This document shows, piece by piece, positions 12,318 to 22,664 of a stretch of 64,000 bases of DNA. The notes beneath the pieces were generated by a model. The model did not search any database, was not told the DNA's origin, and saw only the letters and a program-made list of their open reading frames with translations. Location of the stretch: positions 1-64,000 of the forward strand of contig JBBHKE010003104.1 of assembly GCA_037447655.1 (NCBI GenBank), given 5' to 3'. The DNA is from Zygnema cylindricum (taxonomy: Eukaryota > Streptophyta > Zygnematophyceae > Zygnematales > Zygnemataceae). Each line of letters opens with the position of its first letter. Positions within the stretch are counted from its first letter, which is position 1. The position numbers and the translations under genes are program-made.

Positions 12318-15300
12318 CTAGTCTAATTTTAATTTTTCTTTCAACCCGCATTTTTCCCGACAATATTTTAGTTTAGGAGAGGGCACAGGTTTGGTCATCA
12401 TGTCAGCCACCATTTCTTCATCAGGTCTATACACAAGATTTAGAATTTTATTTTCAACTTTTTCTCTTACGAAGCTTAATCTTATGTCCATATGTTTTGC
12501 TTTGAAATGGTGTTTTGGATTGGCTGCAATTGCAATTGCAGCTTGGTTATCGCAAAATATTTCATGCACTCCCTCTTTCATAAATCCCAGTTCTTGTAAC
12601 AATGATTTCACCCACATTAGTTCTTTTACAGCAGAACACGACGCCATATACTCAGCCTCCATAGTAGACTGAGCAACCACCTTTTGTTGCTTACTGCTCC
12701 AACAGCAAGCACCTTCCCCCACATACAAAACATATCCAGAAGTGCATCTTCTCATAGGTGCATCCCCATAACTGGCGTCACTCCAAGTGGTGATATCAGT
12801 ATGCTCCCCTCCCAAATGCAACCATAACTCTCTAGTTCCCACCAGATATCTCATGACTCTCTTGGCTGCCTCCCAATCTCTCTTCCTAGGATCATTAAGA
12901 CTTCCTACTGAGTACTCCAACTGCTGCCGCTATGTCTGGCCTGGTACAGTTCATAAAATAGATTAAGCTTCCTACGACCTGTCTATAAGGAATAGACTTC
13001 ATGAACTCTCTCTCCTCTAGACTCATCTGATCGTCTAAGATCATCACTCCTCCTTCTACACTCCCATCACTTACTTTTTTCAAGTCCATGGGAGTGGTAC
13101 AACTGTTAGCATTTTCCATCTGGAATTTCTCAAGCATATTACCTATTGCTTCTTTCTGAGTAAGTCTGATAATCTTCTTCCCTCTATCTCTCTCCATTTG
13201 GATCCCCAAAATATATTTTGCCTCCCCTAAATCCTTCATATCAAATCTGCCCCTAAGATCTTTCTTTAGCCTATTGATATTATCTAAAGACTTACTTAAC
13301 ACAAGCAGATCATCCACATAAATTGCAATAAAAATGACACCATTCTCATCTTCAAACATATAGATAGAATGGTCAGAGCTGATCCGGATGTATCCCAGAT
13401 CGGTGAGAAACTCATCTAGTTTCTTATTCCACTGTCGGGGAGCCTGTTTCAGTCCATATAAGGACTTTATGAGCCTGCACACTTTGCTCTCTTCTCCTTC
13501 TTCCACAAACCCCTCGGGTTGCCTCATAAAAATTTCTTCCTCTAACTCACCATTAAAAAAAGCAGTCTTAATATCCATCTGGTGAATTTCCATGTCTTCC
13601 GCTGCGGCAAGACTGAGGAGAATCCTTACCGATGGGAACCGAACAACTGGAGCAAAGGTCTCCTCATAGTCAATCCCCTCTTTTTGGGTGAACCCCTTTG
13701 CTACCAATCGAGCCTTATACCTCTCAATTGTATTATCTGGGTTCAGTTTTAGTTTAAATACCCATTTACATCCAATAGGTTTTTTGTCTGGAGGGCAATC
13801 CGCTAGTTCCCAAGTATTTGCTTCCATCATAGAAGCCATCTCATCATTTATGGCTCTAATCCATCTTTCTTTCTCTGGACTATTCACTGCCTCTAAGTAA
13901 GACTGAGGCTCATCTGGGTGAGATAGCTTAGTTACCTTATGGGCAGCTTGTTTTTCCTGTATCCTTTTGCTGCTCCTCCTTCCTCCCTCAAACTCCGAAG
14001 CTGGAATGGATGGAAGTCTTGTATTTCTTCTCACTGTCTCATCGGCTCCCCTGTCCATAAAAACCGTATCTTGTCCCGCTTCTTCCATCTCCTCGAAGTC
14101 CATAGGAGTATGTGAGGTTTCCGGTGAGTCTCGTGTATCTTCGATCTCCCCTGAATCTGTAATCACAGTTTCACTCATGTCTTTTTCGGGAACGACTGAG
14201 TTCTCCTCACTTTCGGACTCAAATCTGATCCTTATCTTCTTTGTATATTTGAACAGGTCAAATGACTTCCCTTCATCCATGACAACTAAGTGTTTGACCA
14301 GAATGATATCTTTCTTTGCTAAGTCATAGACTCTATATCCCTTAACATCCTCATCATATCCCACAAAGTATCCAGGTTTTCCCTTAGCATCTAGTTTCCA
14401 GTTTTTCCTATCCATGTCAAGACTGTAAACTTGGCTACCAAATACTTTAAGGTGTGAGATATTTGGTTTCCTTCCAACCCATCTCTCATAAGGTGTCACT
14501 CCCTTTACAGCTGAGGTAAGGACTCTATTTTTAATATAGTTGGCACAGTTCATTGCCTCTGCCCAAAATCTCTTTCCTATTTTCTTGTCTGCCAACATAC
14601 TACATGCACTATCTCCTAGTGTTCTATTCAACCTCTCAGCTACCCCATTTTGTTCTGGGTTATATGGTACAGTTTTCTGGTGCTGCACTCCCTCATCTCT
14701 CAAATATTCCTCAAACTCGTTAGAGGTATATTCCCCCCCATTATCACTCCTTATCCTTTTAATGGGGGTTTCATGCAACTTCTCACTCCAAGCTTTATAT
14801 TCTTTGAAGTAAGTTGATGCTTCAGACTTTGTTTTCATAAAGTAGACTCTAGAGTATCTAGACCAGTCATCAGTTATTGTCATCATAAACCTCTTTCCTC
14901 CAACCGAAGGTACTTTTGCAGGCCCCCAAATATCTGTGTGGACTAAATCTAATACTTTCTCACCTCTATATGTGGCGGCTTTGGGAAAGGGAAGTCTGTG
15001 AGCCTTACCTTGAGCAGAACCACTACAATCATCCATCATTTCATTATCCCCAAACTCAATGCCATCTACTACCCCAAGTTCTTTCATTTCCCTTAAACTA
15101 TCAAAATGTACATGCCCCAACCGCTTATGCCAAATCATCACCTTAGGAACACCAACATAGTAAGCATTCTTCTTTTCATTACTCAAGTTAAGCCTAAACA
15201 TTCCTTGGCTACCCTTATCTGCTCTGAAGTAAACTTCATCCCCATACTTAGCTGTAAAGACTCCCTTTCTGGTGAAGGTATCAAACTCTTTGTCATCTAA

Positions 15301-15531
15301 CACAGACGTAGAGACAAGGTTTTTACTCAGCTCTGGAATGTAAAGTACATCTGAGAATGTAAGTATAGAAGTCTTACCCTCCACTAAGACTTTCAGATCT
15401 ACTGATCCCACTAGATCTGTAGTAACCACTCTCCCATCCCCATACTCTATCTCTACAGTAGGAATCTTTCTTAACTTAGTGAAGAGTTCTTTATCACGAC
15501 ACATATGCATGGATGCACCTGAGTCGATGAT
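12318..15531 (-). pseudogene. CopC pol: protease, integrase, RT, RNase H (one frameshift)
   Basis: The 871-residue open segment (15510-12895) follows DSGASMHMC, the retropepsin active site. Counting from MHMC, GAG-pre-integrase WHKRLGH is near 127-133 and the integrase catalytic residues are D193, D256 and E292 (35 residues between the last two). RT YVDD is at 731-734. One extra A near 12900 shifts the frame within VLSRSLN. RNase H then continues to 12318 with TTWSDASYGD and CDNQAAI. The integrase zinc finger reads CSGSAQGK, so the fourth ligand is Ser rather than Cys. The catalytic residues are otherwise intact. It would need readthrough of the upstream TAG to be made as Gag-Pol. Confidence 0.9.
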
Positions 15532-16644
15532 CTATCCTTCTTGTGGAGCTTCCCGGATGGCTCCAAGGGCACACTTCTGCCTCCGAGGAATCTCCTTCTC
15601 CTCCAAACTCTCGTCAAGAAGAAGCTCCCCATCCTCCTCAGAGGACTCATCCTCGGTTTCTCCTGACACCTTTGTAACCACAAGTGCCTTTTTCTTCCCT
15701 CCGGAAGAACCCCCTCCACGGTTCTCTTGGAGCCTCAGCTCTGATAGCTTGACACAATCTGCAATAAAGTGCCCCGGCTTTTTGCAATAATGACAAAGAC
15801 CCTTTGGGGGCCTTTGTCCCCCTGAATGATCTCTTTCCCCTCTATAAGGTTTCTTCGGGTCCTTTCCCCATCGGTCCCCTCCTACTGCTAGAGCTTGAAT
15901 GCTCTTTCCTCCTCTCCTAATCTCCATTGTGTTTTCCTGCACAAGTATCATCCTGACTACTGTGTTCCATTTCCATGAACTATCAGGCATTCCCTGTACT
16001 CGGTACACTAAGTTTTCGAACTCATTTGGTAATTTCATGATAAGGGTGTTAACTTTCATTTTCATTGTACCTATCCACCCTGCACTTTCCATTTCTGTAT
16101 ACAAACAAGAAAGATCATTACAGTAATCTAACATCTTTCCTCCTTTGTAAGTGTAACTCAATAGCTTTTGCTCAGCCAACTGGAGCTCCTGAATAGTTCC
16201 AGCTCTATAAATTTCCACCAAACTCACCCACAACTCCTCGGCCTTGTAAATGTGAAGATGAGGAGTGGCCAAACCTTGAGTGAGGTGCCTCAGAATGAAG
16301 TTCTTGGCAGCCATGTTTACATCCTCCCACATTTGAGTATCGTTCTCCACGGTCTTCACGATTGCCGCTCCCGATACTGTGGCAATAGGAGTAAGGGGTG
16401 TCTCCTTCCCTTTCCCCTTTTCGGACACACTGCTGTCCCCATCATCTGCCTCCTCCGCCGAGGCAGCCGTTGTTGCAGGAAACCTTACTCCCCCAAATCC
16501 TGGTGGAGTTCCTGAAGGTGGACGTTTCACTTGTCCACTGACGATACCCCAGTATCGTTTTTCACACAAAGCTCCCATCATCATGGCTTCCCAATAGATG
16601 AACCTAGATCCATTGAAGGTGGGCACCTTAGAGGGTGGGCCCAT
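15532..16644 (-). CDS. CopC Gag polyprotein
   Basis: Copia Gag of 370 residues starts at the ATG at 16644, which lies inside the primer binding site (MGPPSKVPTFNG). The order is the Gag_N/UBN2-type domain with YWEAMM, WEDVNMAAKNFILRHL and YKGGKMLDYCNDL, then a basic stretch, then an intact CX2CX4HX4C zinc knuckle (CHYCKKPGHFIADC), and an acidic C-terminus. It ends at TAG (15532-15534), immediately before the protease active site; Trp occupies this position in CopB and CopF. It forms the particle that packages element RNA. The frame is fully open, so Gag may still be produced. Confidence 0.85.
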   Translation of the reverse strand: MGPPSKVPTFNGSRFIYWEAMMMGALCEKRYWGIVSGQVKRPPSGTPPGFGGVRFPATTAASAEEADDGDSSVSEKGKGKETPLTPIATVSGAAIVKTVENDTQMWEDVNMAAKNFILRHLTQGLATPHLHIYKAEELWVSLVEIYRAGTIQELQLAEQKLLSYTYKGGKMLDYCNDLSCLYTEMESAGWIGTMKMKVNTLIMKLPNEFENLVYRVQGMPDSSWKWNTVVRMILVQENTMEIRRGGKSIQALAVGGDRWGKDPKKPYRGERDHSGGQRPPKGLCHYCKKPGHFIADCVKLSELRLQENRGGGSSGGKKKALVVTKVSGETEDESSEEDGELLLDESLEEKEIPRRQKCALGAIREAPQEG

Positions 16645-16648
16645 AACC
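16634..16648 (-). promoter_or_regulatory. CopC primer binding site (half-tRNA iMet type)
   Basis: GGTTATGGGCCCACC on the minus strand lies directly after the LTR end GAATTGCA. The LTR is of a different subfamily, yet the primer site is identical to those of CopA, CopB and CopF. Confidence 0.78.
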
Positions 16649-17696
16649 TGCAATTCTGTGTCCTCTATTGGACCACAGAATACAAGAAGCCTCTAGATAG
16701 TATTTAACTAACCCACTTTAAGCCACAACCGCTGCTGCCCAAGAAGGTAAACTGACAATTTGACTGCACCCCTTTGTAGCCTGGACTCCCCTGAGTCCGT
16801 AGAAAAAAGAATCACTAAAAACGGCCAACCAGACGATAAGTTATAGGGTGGCAAAGATGCCAATTTATACAAACTCTCTGAGAGAGAGGACTATCTACCT
16901 AAATTTTCCTAAGTCCTAGTTTTTCCTAATTCCCTCTCACAGCTCCTATCTACTGCCTGTACGAACCAATCACAAAACTGTATAGTACTAGAAAGTACTA
17001 CTGCCGATGTACTTTCTGTACGGCCTCTGTACGACAAGGCCATAAGTGGACGCGTGTATACTTTCCACTCATCCGTACGTTCCTCGGAATTCCCGCGACC
17101 GAATGATGTCTCCCCACGTGGCGCCAGGTGATGCCACGTCACTAAATGCCAAAGTGACCACTCCGGGATTTCGGCGATGATGTGCGCCGTTGGATTATAT
17201 GCGAAACGTAATCTTGGCCGGAATAAATACTTGCGCGATATTTGTTCCGATGTAGAAATAAAATGCATGGTATCCGTTTTGAATTAGCGTCGTACGACGT
17301 ACTTTATAAAACTGTATATATGTACGCCGTAAACAGTTTTAGTTAAATGAACTTTATCCTTTCGAACTAAATATATATCTATCACATACCATAGCACTTA
17401 GCATTGGTCCTAGTCTTATTAGGATAAAGCTGACCGCTACCGGTCGATTTGACGAACCGCAGGTACCGGGATCAAATCTCTGGTCCGTCAAGTATAATTT
17501 TAGTAACCTACTAAAAATAGCTGTCTGTTGAACTAAGGCAGCCATGGATCAACCTCTCTCTCTTTCCTTCAGTGACTACAGCAAGTATGGGGGCTAGAGA
17601 GCGGAGGTGGAGGCAGGCTGTCCGTCCTTTTCTTTTTCCTTTTATAAAAACATATTTAAACCTACAAAATACTCTAGAAATCTATAAATTTCAACA
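16649..17696 (-). repeat. CopC 5' LTR
   Basis: 1048-bp LTR. It has CCCACGTGGC at 17113-17122. A tRNA-like B-box region (GGGATCAAATCTC) lies at about 17468-17480, antisense to the element. Confidence 0.92.
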
Positions 17697-18367
17697 CTAG
17701 TGTACTTTTTGTACGGCCATTGTACGACATGGCTAACAAGTGGACACATGTCATTTTTGGATTCGTTCCTGGAATCCCCGGAGATGCGGTAATCCAATGT
17801 GATTGCGCCACGTGGCGATTGATGTGACGTCGTCCGCAATCTGCCAAAAACCCATACCGTAAACTCGGCATGCTTTGTGGCCGTCCAATTAAGCCGGATT
17901 ACAATCGTGGCCGTCATAAATACTTGAGCAATATTTGTTTCGCTTTCGAAATAAAATGCGCAATATCCGTTTCGGATGTGCCGTACGCCGTACATTAAAA
18001 ACTGTATCTATGTCTAAATATCCCGTTGAATGAAATAGCCTACGTGTTAACATTTAAATAACTACCCAACCCTATATCATATATCTTCTGTTTAGACTAG
18101 ATGGCTAAGGCTATTCGCTACCGGCTGCCTTGATAAACGCAAGTACCAGGTTCAAATCCTAGGTCCGCCAAGTTTTTTTGGTAAAATCTACCAATCTAAT
18201 ATTAGTCCCCGTCGGGATAGCATAGGCGGCCATGGCTCTATCTCCCTCTCCAACTTTCAAAGACTGCGACAAGTGTGGGAGCTAGAGAGAGGAGTTAGAG
18301 GCAAGGTGCCTTTGCTTTTTTTCTGCATTTAACCTAGAAAATACTAAAATAACCTTTTATTTCTACA
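17697..18367 (-). repeat. CopA 5' LTR, outer part
   Basis: This is the continuation of 10897-11256 after the CopC target duplication. It holds the G-box GCCACGTGGC at 17807-17816 and ends at the terminal TGTAGAAAT (minus strand) at 18367. The junction at 18368 enters unrelated sequence. Confidence 0.88.
18102..18179 (+). other. tRNA-like Pol III module antisense in the CopA LTR
   Basis: There is an A-box-like TGGCTAAGGC (18102-18111) and a B-box GGTTCAAATCC (18149-18159) 47 bases further on. A T7 run (18173-18179) follows, as in a Pol III terminator. The T arm has four of five stem pairs around the loop TTCAAAT, but the 5' acceptor strand does not pair. It is therefore a tRNA-derived or SINE-head-like remnant rather than a functional tRNA. 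Equivalent B-boxes lie in CopB (3741, 9122), CopC (12076, 17468), CopD (27444), CopF (31302) and CopG (35046). Transcription by Pol III is inference. Confidence 0.5.
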
Positions 18368-19071
18368 GTTCTCAGGCCCTTCGTCCTCATGAAATTCCAT
18401 GCCGGGTGTGATGGCACACTAACAGGGATATTGATTGGTTCTCCAAATTTTTGTGTACGCCACACAGCTAGCCACACTGAAGGATCATAGTAAAAGCGTT
18501 TGGCGAAGCTGAAGGCGAGATTGGGAAATTTCAGGTCGGTAGGTAGTGGAAATAGATAGTTAGGCATTTCTTCTTCCCTTTCACTTTCCCCTTTTGTTTC
18601 CCCTTCCTCATGTCGGAGGATGAACACATCATCCTTACTTGGATACTACGCCTCGGCTTTCTTTTCGGAGGTCTCTGAAGACTGCTCGTTGGCGGTACTC
18701 TCCTTATTTGGATCCCTCATCACCTCCAGATCAGAGGAACGTTCCGTTATTGGTGGAGGTGTCGGTTCGTGCTCCCATTCTTTTGCATCTGAGAGCTCGT
18801 GATCTTCTTCATCCTCTCGGTCCCCCTCTTTAAGTGGGTTATACTCAGGGTCCTTTGAATTTTCCGATCCCTCCCCTCCACTTGTTTCCGTCGGTCCCTC
18901 CGCACTACTAACAGTCTCTTCCTGCTCCGGTTCTTCCACCATTCCCCTTCTCCTGTTGGCCTCTTCCATGACCTCCGCCTCGACTAACAATCTATCTTGG
19001 CAAGGTGTATCCTCTTGCCCCACTCGTACGAGTCTCCTCTTTTTTTGTGGTGGAGAGGAAGACGATGCCAT
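18368..19071 (-). pseudogene. Unrecognised acidic ORF interrupted by CopA
   Basis: A minus-strand frame starts at ATG 19071 (MASSSSPPQKKRRLVRV, with a basic NLS-like KKRR) and continues as a long Glu/Asp/Ser-rich segment. It has one in-frame TAG (18646-18648). In the same frame it continues as FILRHEEG and a less acidic C-terminal part with FPNLAFSFAKRFYYDPSVW. CopA cuts the frame at 18367. About 250 bases upstream is a region with an AT-rich TATA-like stretch that is repeated in inverted orientation at 23520-23735. I do not recognise the protein. It could be an accessory ORF of the RetK retroelement family or a host gene fragment. Confidence 0.45.
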
Positions 19072-19320
19072 GGATGTGATTGTACGAGATAGTTCAGGCA
19101 ACTCGAAAAGTGAGGGTAAGCTGGCGGTGCGAAGTGTCGTGCATGAGAGGCAAGCAAGCAAACATGCATCACAACCAGCAAAGTCATGCTCACAAACATA
19201 TACAACAACGGAAATAAATAAGAAAAGTCAAAAAAATATATTCACCATGAGAAAGAACAAAGGTGATACACCCAAGAAAGAAGGGGAAGAATACTCCCCT
19301 AGAGTGAAGTGAACCCTGAG
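19072..19320 (-). repeat. Upstream region of the acidic ORF, inverted copy of 23520-23735
   Basis: On the minus strand this reads TAGGGGAGTATTCTTCCCC, an AT-rich TATA-like stretch, then GTTGTGATGCATG and CTTGCCTCTCATGCACGAC. The same landmarks occur in the same order on the plus strand at about 23522-23725. It is probably an LTR promoter segment of the RetK family, placed inverted relative to the RetK gag and protease frames. Confidence 0.6.
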
Positions 19321-20680
19321 TTGGTTTTTTCCTTTTGACTTTGCTTTATTTTTCTACAAGCTTCATTCTACTTTCTCTCCATTATTGCTTTTGCTTTCAG
19401 TTTTGCCTTTGAAGAAAATATTATAAAAATAAATAAATTTATAAATTTTATTTTATAAAAAAAAAAAAACATTTTGTTTTTGTTTTTGTTTTTTGTTTTA
19501 TTATTTCTTGCTTACAATCCTTGTCCTTATATCTTGTTGCCACTCTATTTCTAGTCTGCAGATTTAGGTATGATTTTGTGTCAGATTTTTAGGGTTAATC
19601 TGCGGAATTAGGGTTTGGTTGCAGATTTAGGGTTTGGGCCGCAGATTTAGGGTTTGTACGGATTTAAGGTTTATTTTTTGGAATCCTTAACCCTAGGTCA
19701 GCATATTACCATTCCTTGGTCACAGATTTTTGGTTTTTACAGCGTGGAATTAGGGTTTGGGAAACCTTCTTTGCCTATTTCCACCTTAAATTGTGTCACA
19801 CCTTAAAGTGTGCTCAATAGCCTTTATCTTTCTTTCCCTTGTTGCAAATTCCTTTGCTAGCTAGTTGATGCTTGGTTTGTGGTGGATTTGATAATCTCTT
19901 TCTTTTTCCCTTTCCACAATTAATCATTCATAAAACCTAGCAAAATAAAAAAATATATTGAATATGTTAAAACAGCACGAATTATAACATATAATTATAA
20001 GTGCTTTATAGTTGGGTATAGCGTGGCATAGCGCTGATACGCATACCCTGGGTATTTAGTGGTAGTCCTGGGTGCGATTATTCGGAACTGTGGCGGATCA
20101 CGTTCCTGGGGACTCTGCAAAATCGGACTTGCTTCAACCAAGTCTGGTTCACTTTTATTACTCACCAGAGTATTAAAAGTGTTTGTAAGTATCCCGATGC
20201 CTTGCGGGTGCAAGAGCGTCACGATATAGTGTGGACACTCGTGTAGAGGGATGGGTGTGGATTGGTTCTATTACGAACCTTTCTTTTTGAGCATTTGCAT
20301 TTTGCTTGCTTTCCTTACATGCTATCTGGCGGTGAGTGGCCTTGAGTTTCCCTGTGACTATCTATATTGGATTTTCTTTCATAGATCTTGCCGTGGGTGG
20401 CACTGTTTAGACAATTTTCTGTCTGTGCTCCTGTAGATCTGGACCGAAAGGTGCCTGGATAGTTCTCTATTTGTTTTTATAGATCTGGCCCTTTGACGTT
20501 GCCCCATTGTTTACAGGGTAGAGGTTTTGGTATTTCGACTTTTTGCTAGATTTGACCATCGAGTCTTGATAGAGACTTCGTGTGTTAGCTTGTCTTGTGT
20601 GGTTTGGCCTTCCATTTAACGCACCTCGATTAGGCCGTTGCGTTCTTTCATAGTCGTAATCGAGGGTTTTCCCTTCGTTT
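19321..20680. other. AT-rich noncoding stretch with telo-box cluster
   Basis: No convincing gene. Positions 19580-19765 contain repeated AGATTTAGGGTTT/GGAATTAGGGTTTGG units, that is, telo-box-like TTAGGGTTT. The rest is AT-rich, with A- and T-runs at 19430-19500. It may be the 5' leader of RetK, but no primer binding site was recognised. Confidence 0.4.
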
Positions 20681-22000
20681 ATGCTCACGGATTGGGATAA
20701 CTTACATTATCAATCCGGATCTACCCGCGGCGGGACAGTTTTCCGTCCACCGCATTTAGATCTTTCTAGTTTTTCCGAGTCTACGAACGCACCATTTTCA
20801 GTTGCGGCCCCTAGATCTCCGTCAGTTCGGTCAATATTGACCACAGTCTCACCATTATCCTCGGTTTCCTCTAGGTCATACCTAGATAAAACCGAAGAAG
20901 ACTTTTTAAAGGAAATCTTTTCTCATCCTCTTACATTTCAATTTCCGTTTAGTCCAAATTTGGAACAACCTGTGTATCCTCTTTTTGACGACATGGCTTT
21001 CTCCTCAGAGGGATCCATGGGTAGGATGCAATTCTGTTTTTCCGGATTGAAGGATACCATGTCCTTATCTCATTTCCGCATGCTTTATGACACAAAAATG
21101 AGAGACTTTGCCTTCCGATATCAAGACCGGTTCGACCTTAAGGTCGCTTTCTCTCTCCTTCGACAATACCTTCGGGGTTCGGCTCTCACTTTATACACAC
21201 GGAAGTATGAAAGTATCTGTCAAATGACAGAGCACTCTCCACCCTTTGTTGGACTCCTTGCCGTTCTCGGCCAGGTAGAAATTCCCTATCAAGCGGCTGT
21301 TCTAGCAGTATTGGATGTTAATGGGGATGAGCTATATCGAGCCATCCCCGAGATTCCCCAGCAGTATGCTGTGGCTGCCCGTGCGGCGGTTCCAGCTAGA
21401 CCGAGAGGATTAATTCTTTTACGTGACCCGCTATTGGTCATGTTCGATCTTCTCCAAGAAGAATACCGGATGCAAAATCGAGATCAGGTTAAGGAGTTGA
21501 TGAACTTCAAACGTAGGCCGGGTGAGACTGCCCATGCTTTACGAGCTCAAATGGAAACCCTTCGAGAAGCCTTACAAGACCTTATGTCCGATGCAGAGGC
21601 TGTCCAAAAATTCGTGGGACAGTTTCCTCCTCAATCAAAAATATTCATTCAGACTCATCTCAGTCAAACATACAAGCTGAAATTTACCTTTGAGCAAGCG
21701 GTTGAATATGCGGTTAGGTACGAGATGTAATTGTCGTGGTGGGATGCTCATGAAAATCCCGAATTTTAAAGAAACCAATTTGACCAATCCCCACCACCTT
21801 TGAGGAACCCGTGGCCTTCTTATAGGCCTCCAAAGACGCCGACCATGGGAAACCCGCCATTTAATTCCGAAAACCGATTATGTTTCCGATGTGGAAACAC
21901 GGGGCATAATGCCCGCATGTGCCCAGATAAGTCGATCACATGCACCCATTGCAAGCAGAAGGGACATTACGTCCACCGCTGCCATGTTAAGGACCCTTAA
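20681..22000 (+). pseudogene. RetK Gag with two CCHC zinc knuckles
   Basis: An open frame of 349 residues (20681-21730) has a Ser/Pro-rich N-terminus. A retrotransposon-Gag-like helical core follows (FCFSGLKDTMSL, FRMLYDTKMRDFAFRYQDRF, LLQEEYRMQNRDQVKELMNFKRRPGE). After TAA and another stop, the frame continues to two tandem zinc knuckles: CFRCGNTGHNARMC and CTHCKQKGHYVHRC (21880-21995). Two knuckles and the Gag layout point to a gypsy-like retroelement. No reverse transcriptase or integrase follows. The in-frame stops mean the copy is inactive. Confidence 0.7.
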
Positions 22001-22664
22001 TTTTTCGTATCAGATTCAAATTCAAAACAGTGGAATTCCTGCCCGTTCTGCCAAGCCGGTCACTCCTCCAACATAGACCGAGAGAGAGGCGACTCCGCCT
22101 AAGATCTCTCGACGACAGAGGGAAAAGGCTGAGTTACAAGTCATGATGGCCGCCATGATGAAAGAGTAATTTGCTTCCTTCATGGCCGAAATGAAACCCC
22201 AATTCACGGGGATGGCGAGGACAATCGTCCACATGACATCGTTGGCCGGCCGAATCCTTCGGGATTCTACTGTCTAACAACGGGTAGCTAGTTTTGATAA
22301 GGGCTCGCCTGATCACAATCGGGATGGTAAATTCCCAAATTCCCTTCTACTTTTTTTCAAGAAAGAATCTCTCTCACCTCTACCAGACACAGCTTCCTCG
22401 ATTGTGGCTGAAGCTCTCACCATTCTGGATAGTACCATACATGATGCACATCGAGTCAAGGAACAGGTAAGCATCCTTTCTACCATGATTGATAAAGCCC
22501 CCAGGGCCTCTCGCTTTTCTAATGAGGTTCCCAAAGCCTCTCCCCTTGTTGATGATTTCGCTGCAGCCGCCGCTTTGAGGGCGTTGTAGCTGAACCTTAG
22601 TCTTTCAGTTATTCAGCCGGCTACCGCGGATGAGCGCCGTGACCTTGATCCTCACATCAGTTTC
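22001..22664 (+). pseudogene. RetK degenerate Gag-protease linker
   Basis: Coding-like but interrupted sequence lies between the zinc knuckles and the protease frame. Short open segments read, for example, AEALTILDSTIHDAHRVKEQ. It is probably the remains of the linker and I recognise no domain. Confidence 0.4.

Larger units (their letters stand above)
11257..17696 (-). mobile_element. CopC: nearly intact copia element nested in CopA LTR
   Basis: Both LTRs are 1048 bp, starting TGTTGAAA and ending AATTGCA on the sense strand. They differ at only about a dozen positions by eye. The element is flanked by a perfect 5-bp target duplication CTAGT (11252-11256 and 17697-17701). Total length is 6440 bp. 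Coding is damaged only by one TAG at the Gag/protease boundary and one single-base frameshift near 12900. Its LTR is a second LTR subfamily, distinct from CopA/CopB and shared with the solo LTR CopG. It is the youngest copia element here. Confidence 0.95.
1..18367 (-). mobile_element. CopA: Ty1/copia retrotransposon, host of two nested insertions
   Basis: This is a minus-strand copia-type LTR retrotransposon whose 3' LTR runs off the left edge. Its right end (the 5' end of the element) is at 18367, where the LTR terminus reads TGTAGAAAT on the minus strand. Removing CopB (3521-9933) and CopC (11257-17696) restores continuous gag, pol and LTR sequence. The Gag reading across the CopB site resumes as QTG-GPPRGKKKA, and the LTR resumes across CopC after one CTAGT. 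Gene order is Gag, protease, integrase, RT, RNase H, which defines copia. All frames carry stops and shifts, so it is dead. Its own target duplication cannot be tested because the left end lies outside the window. Confidence 0.9.

Noticed and set aside
12895-12920. Programmed frameshift between RT and RNase H in CopC
   Set aside because: The position is within conserved RNase H-proximal coding and the sister copies are uninterrupted there. A single extra A in AGGAAGTCT is a plain mutation.
18102-18170. Functional tRNA gene
   Set aside because: A and B boxes are present, but the acceptor strands do not pair and the anticodon arm is unclear. Repeated occurrence in LTRs points to a retroelement-borne remnant.
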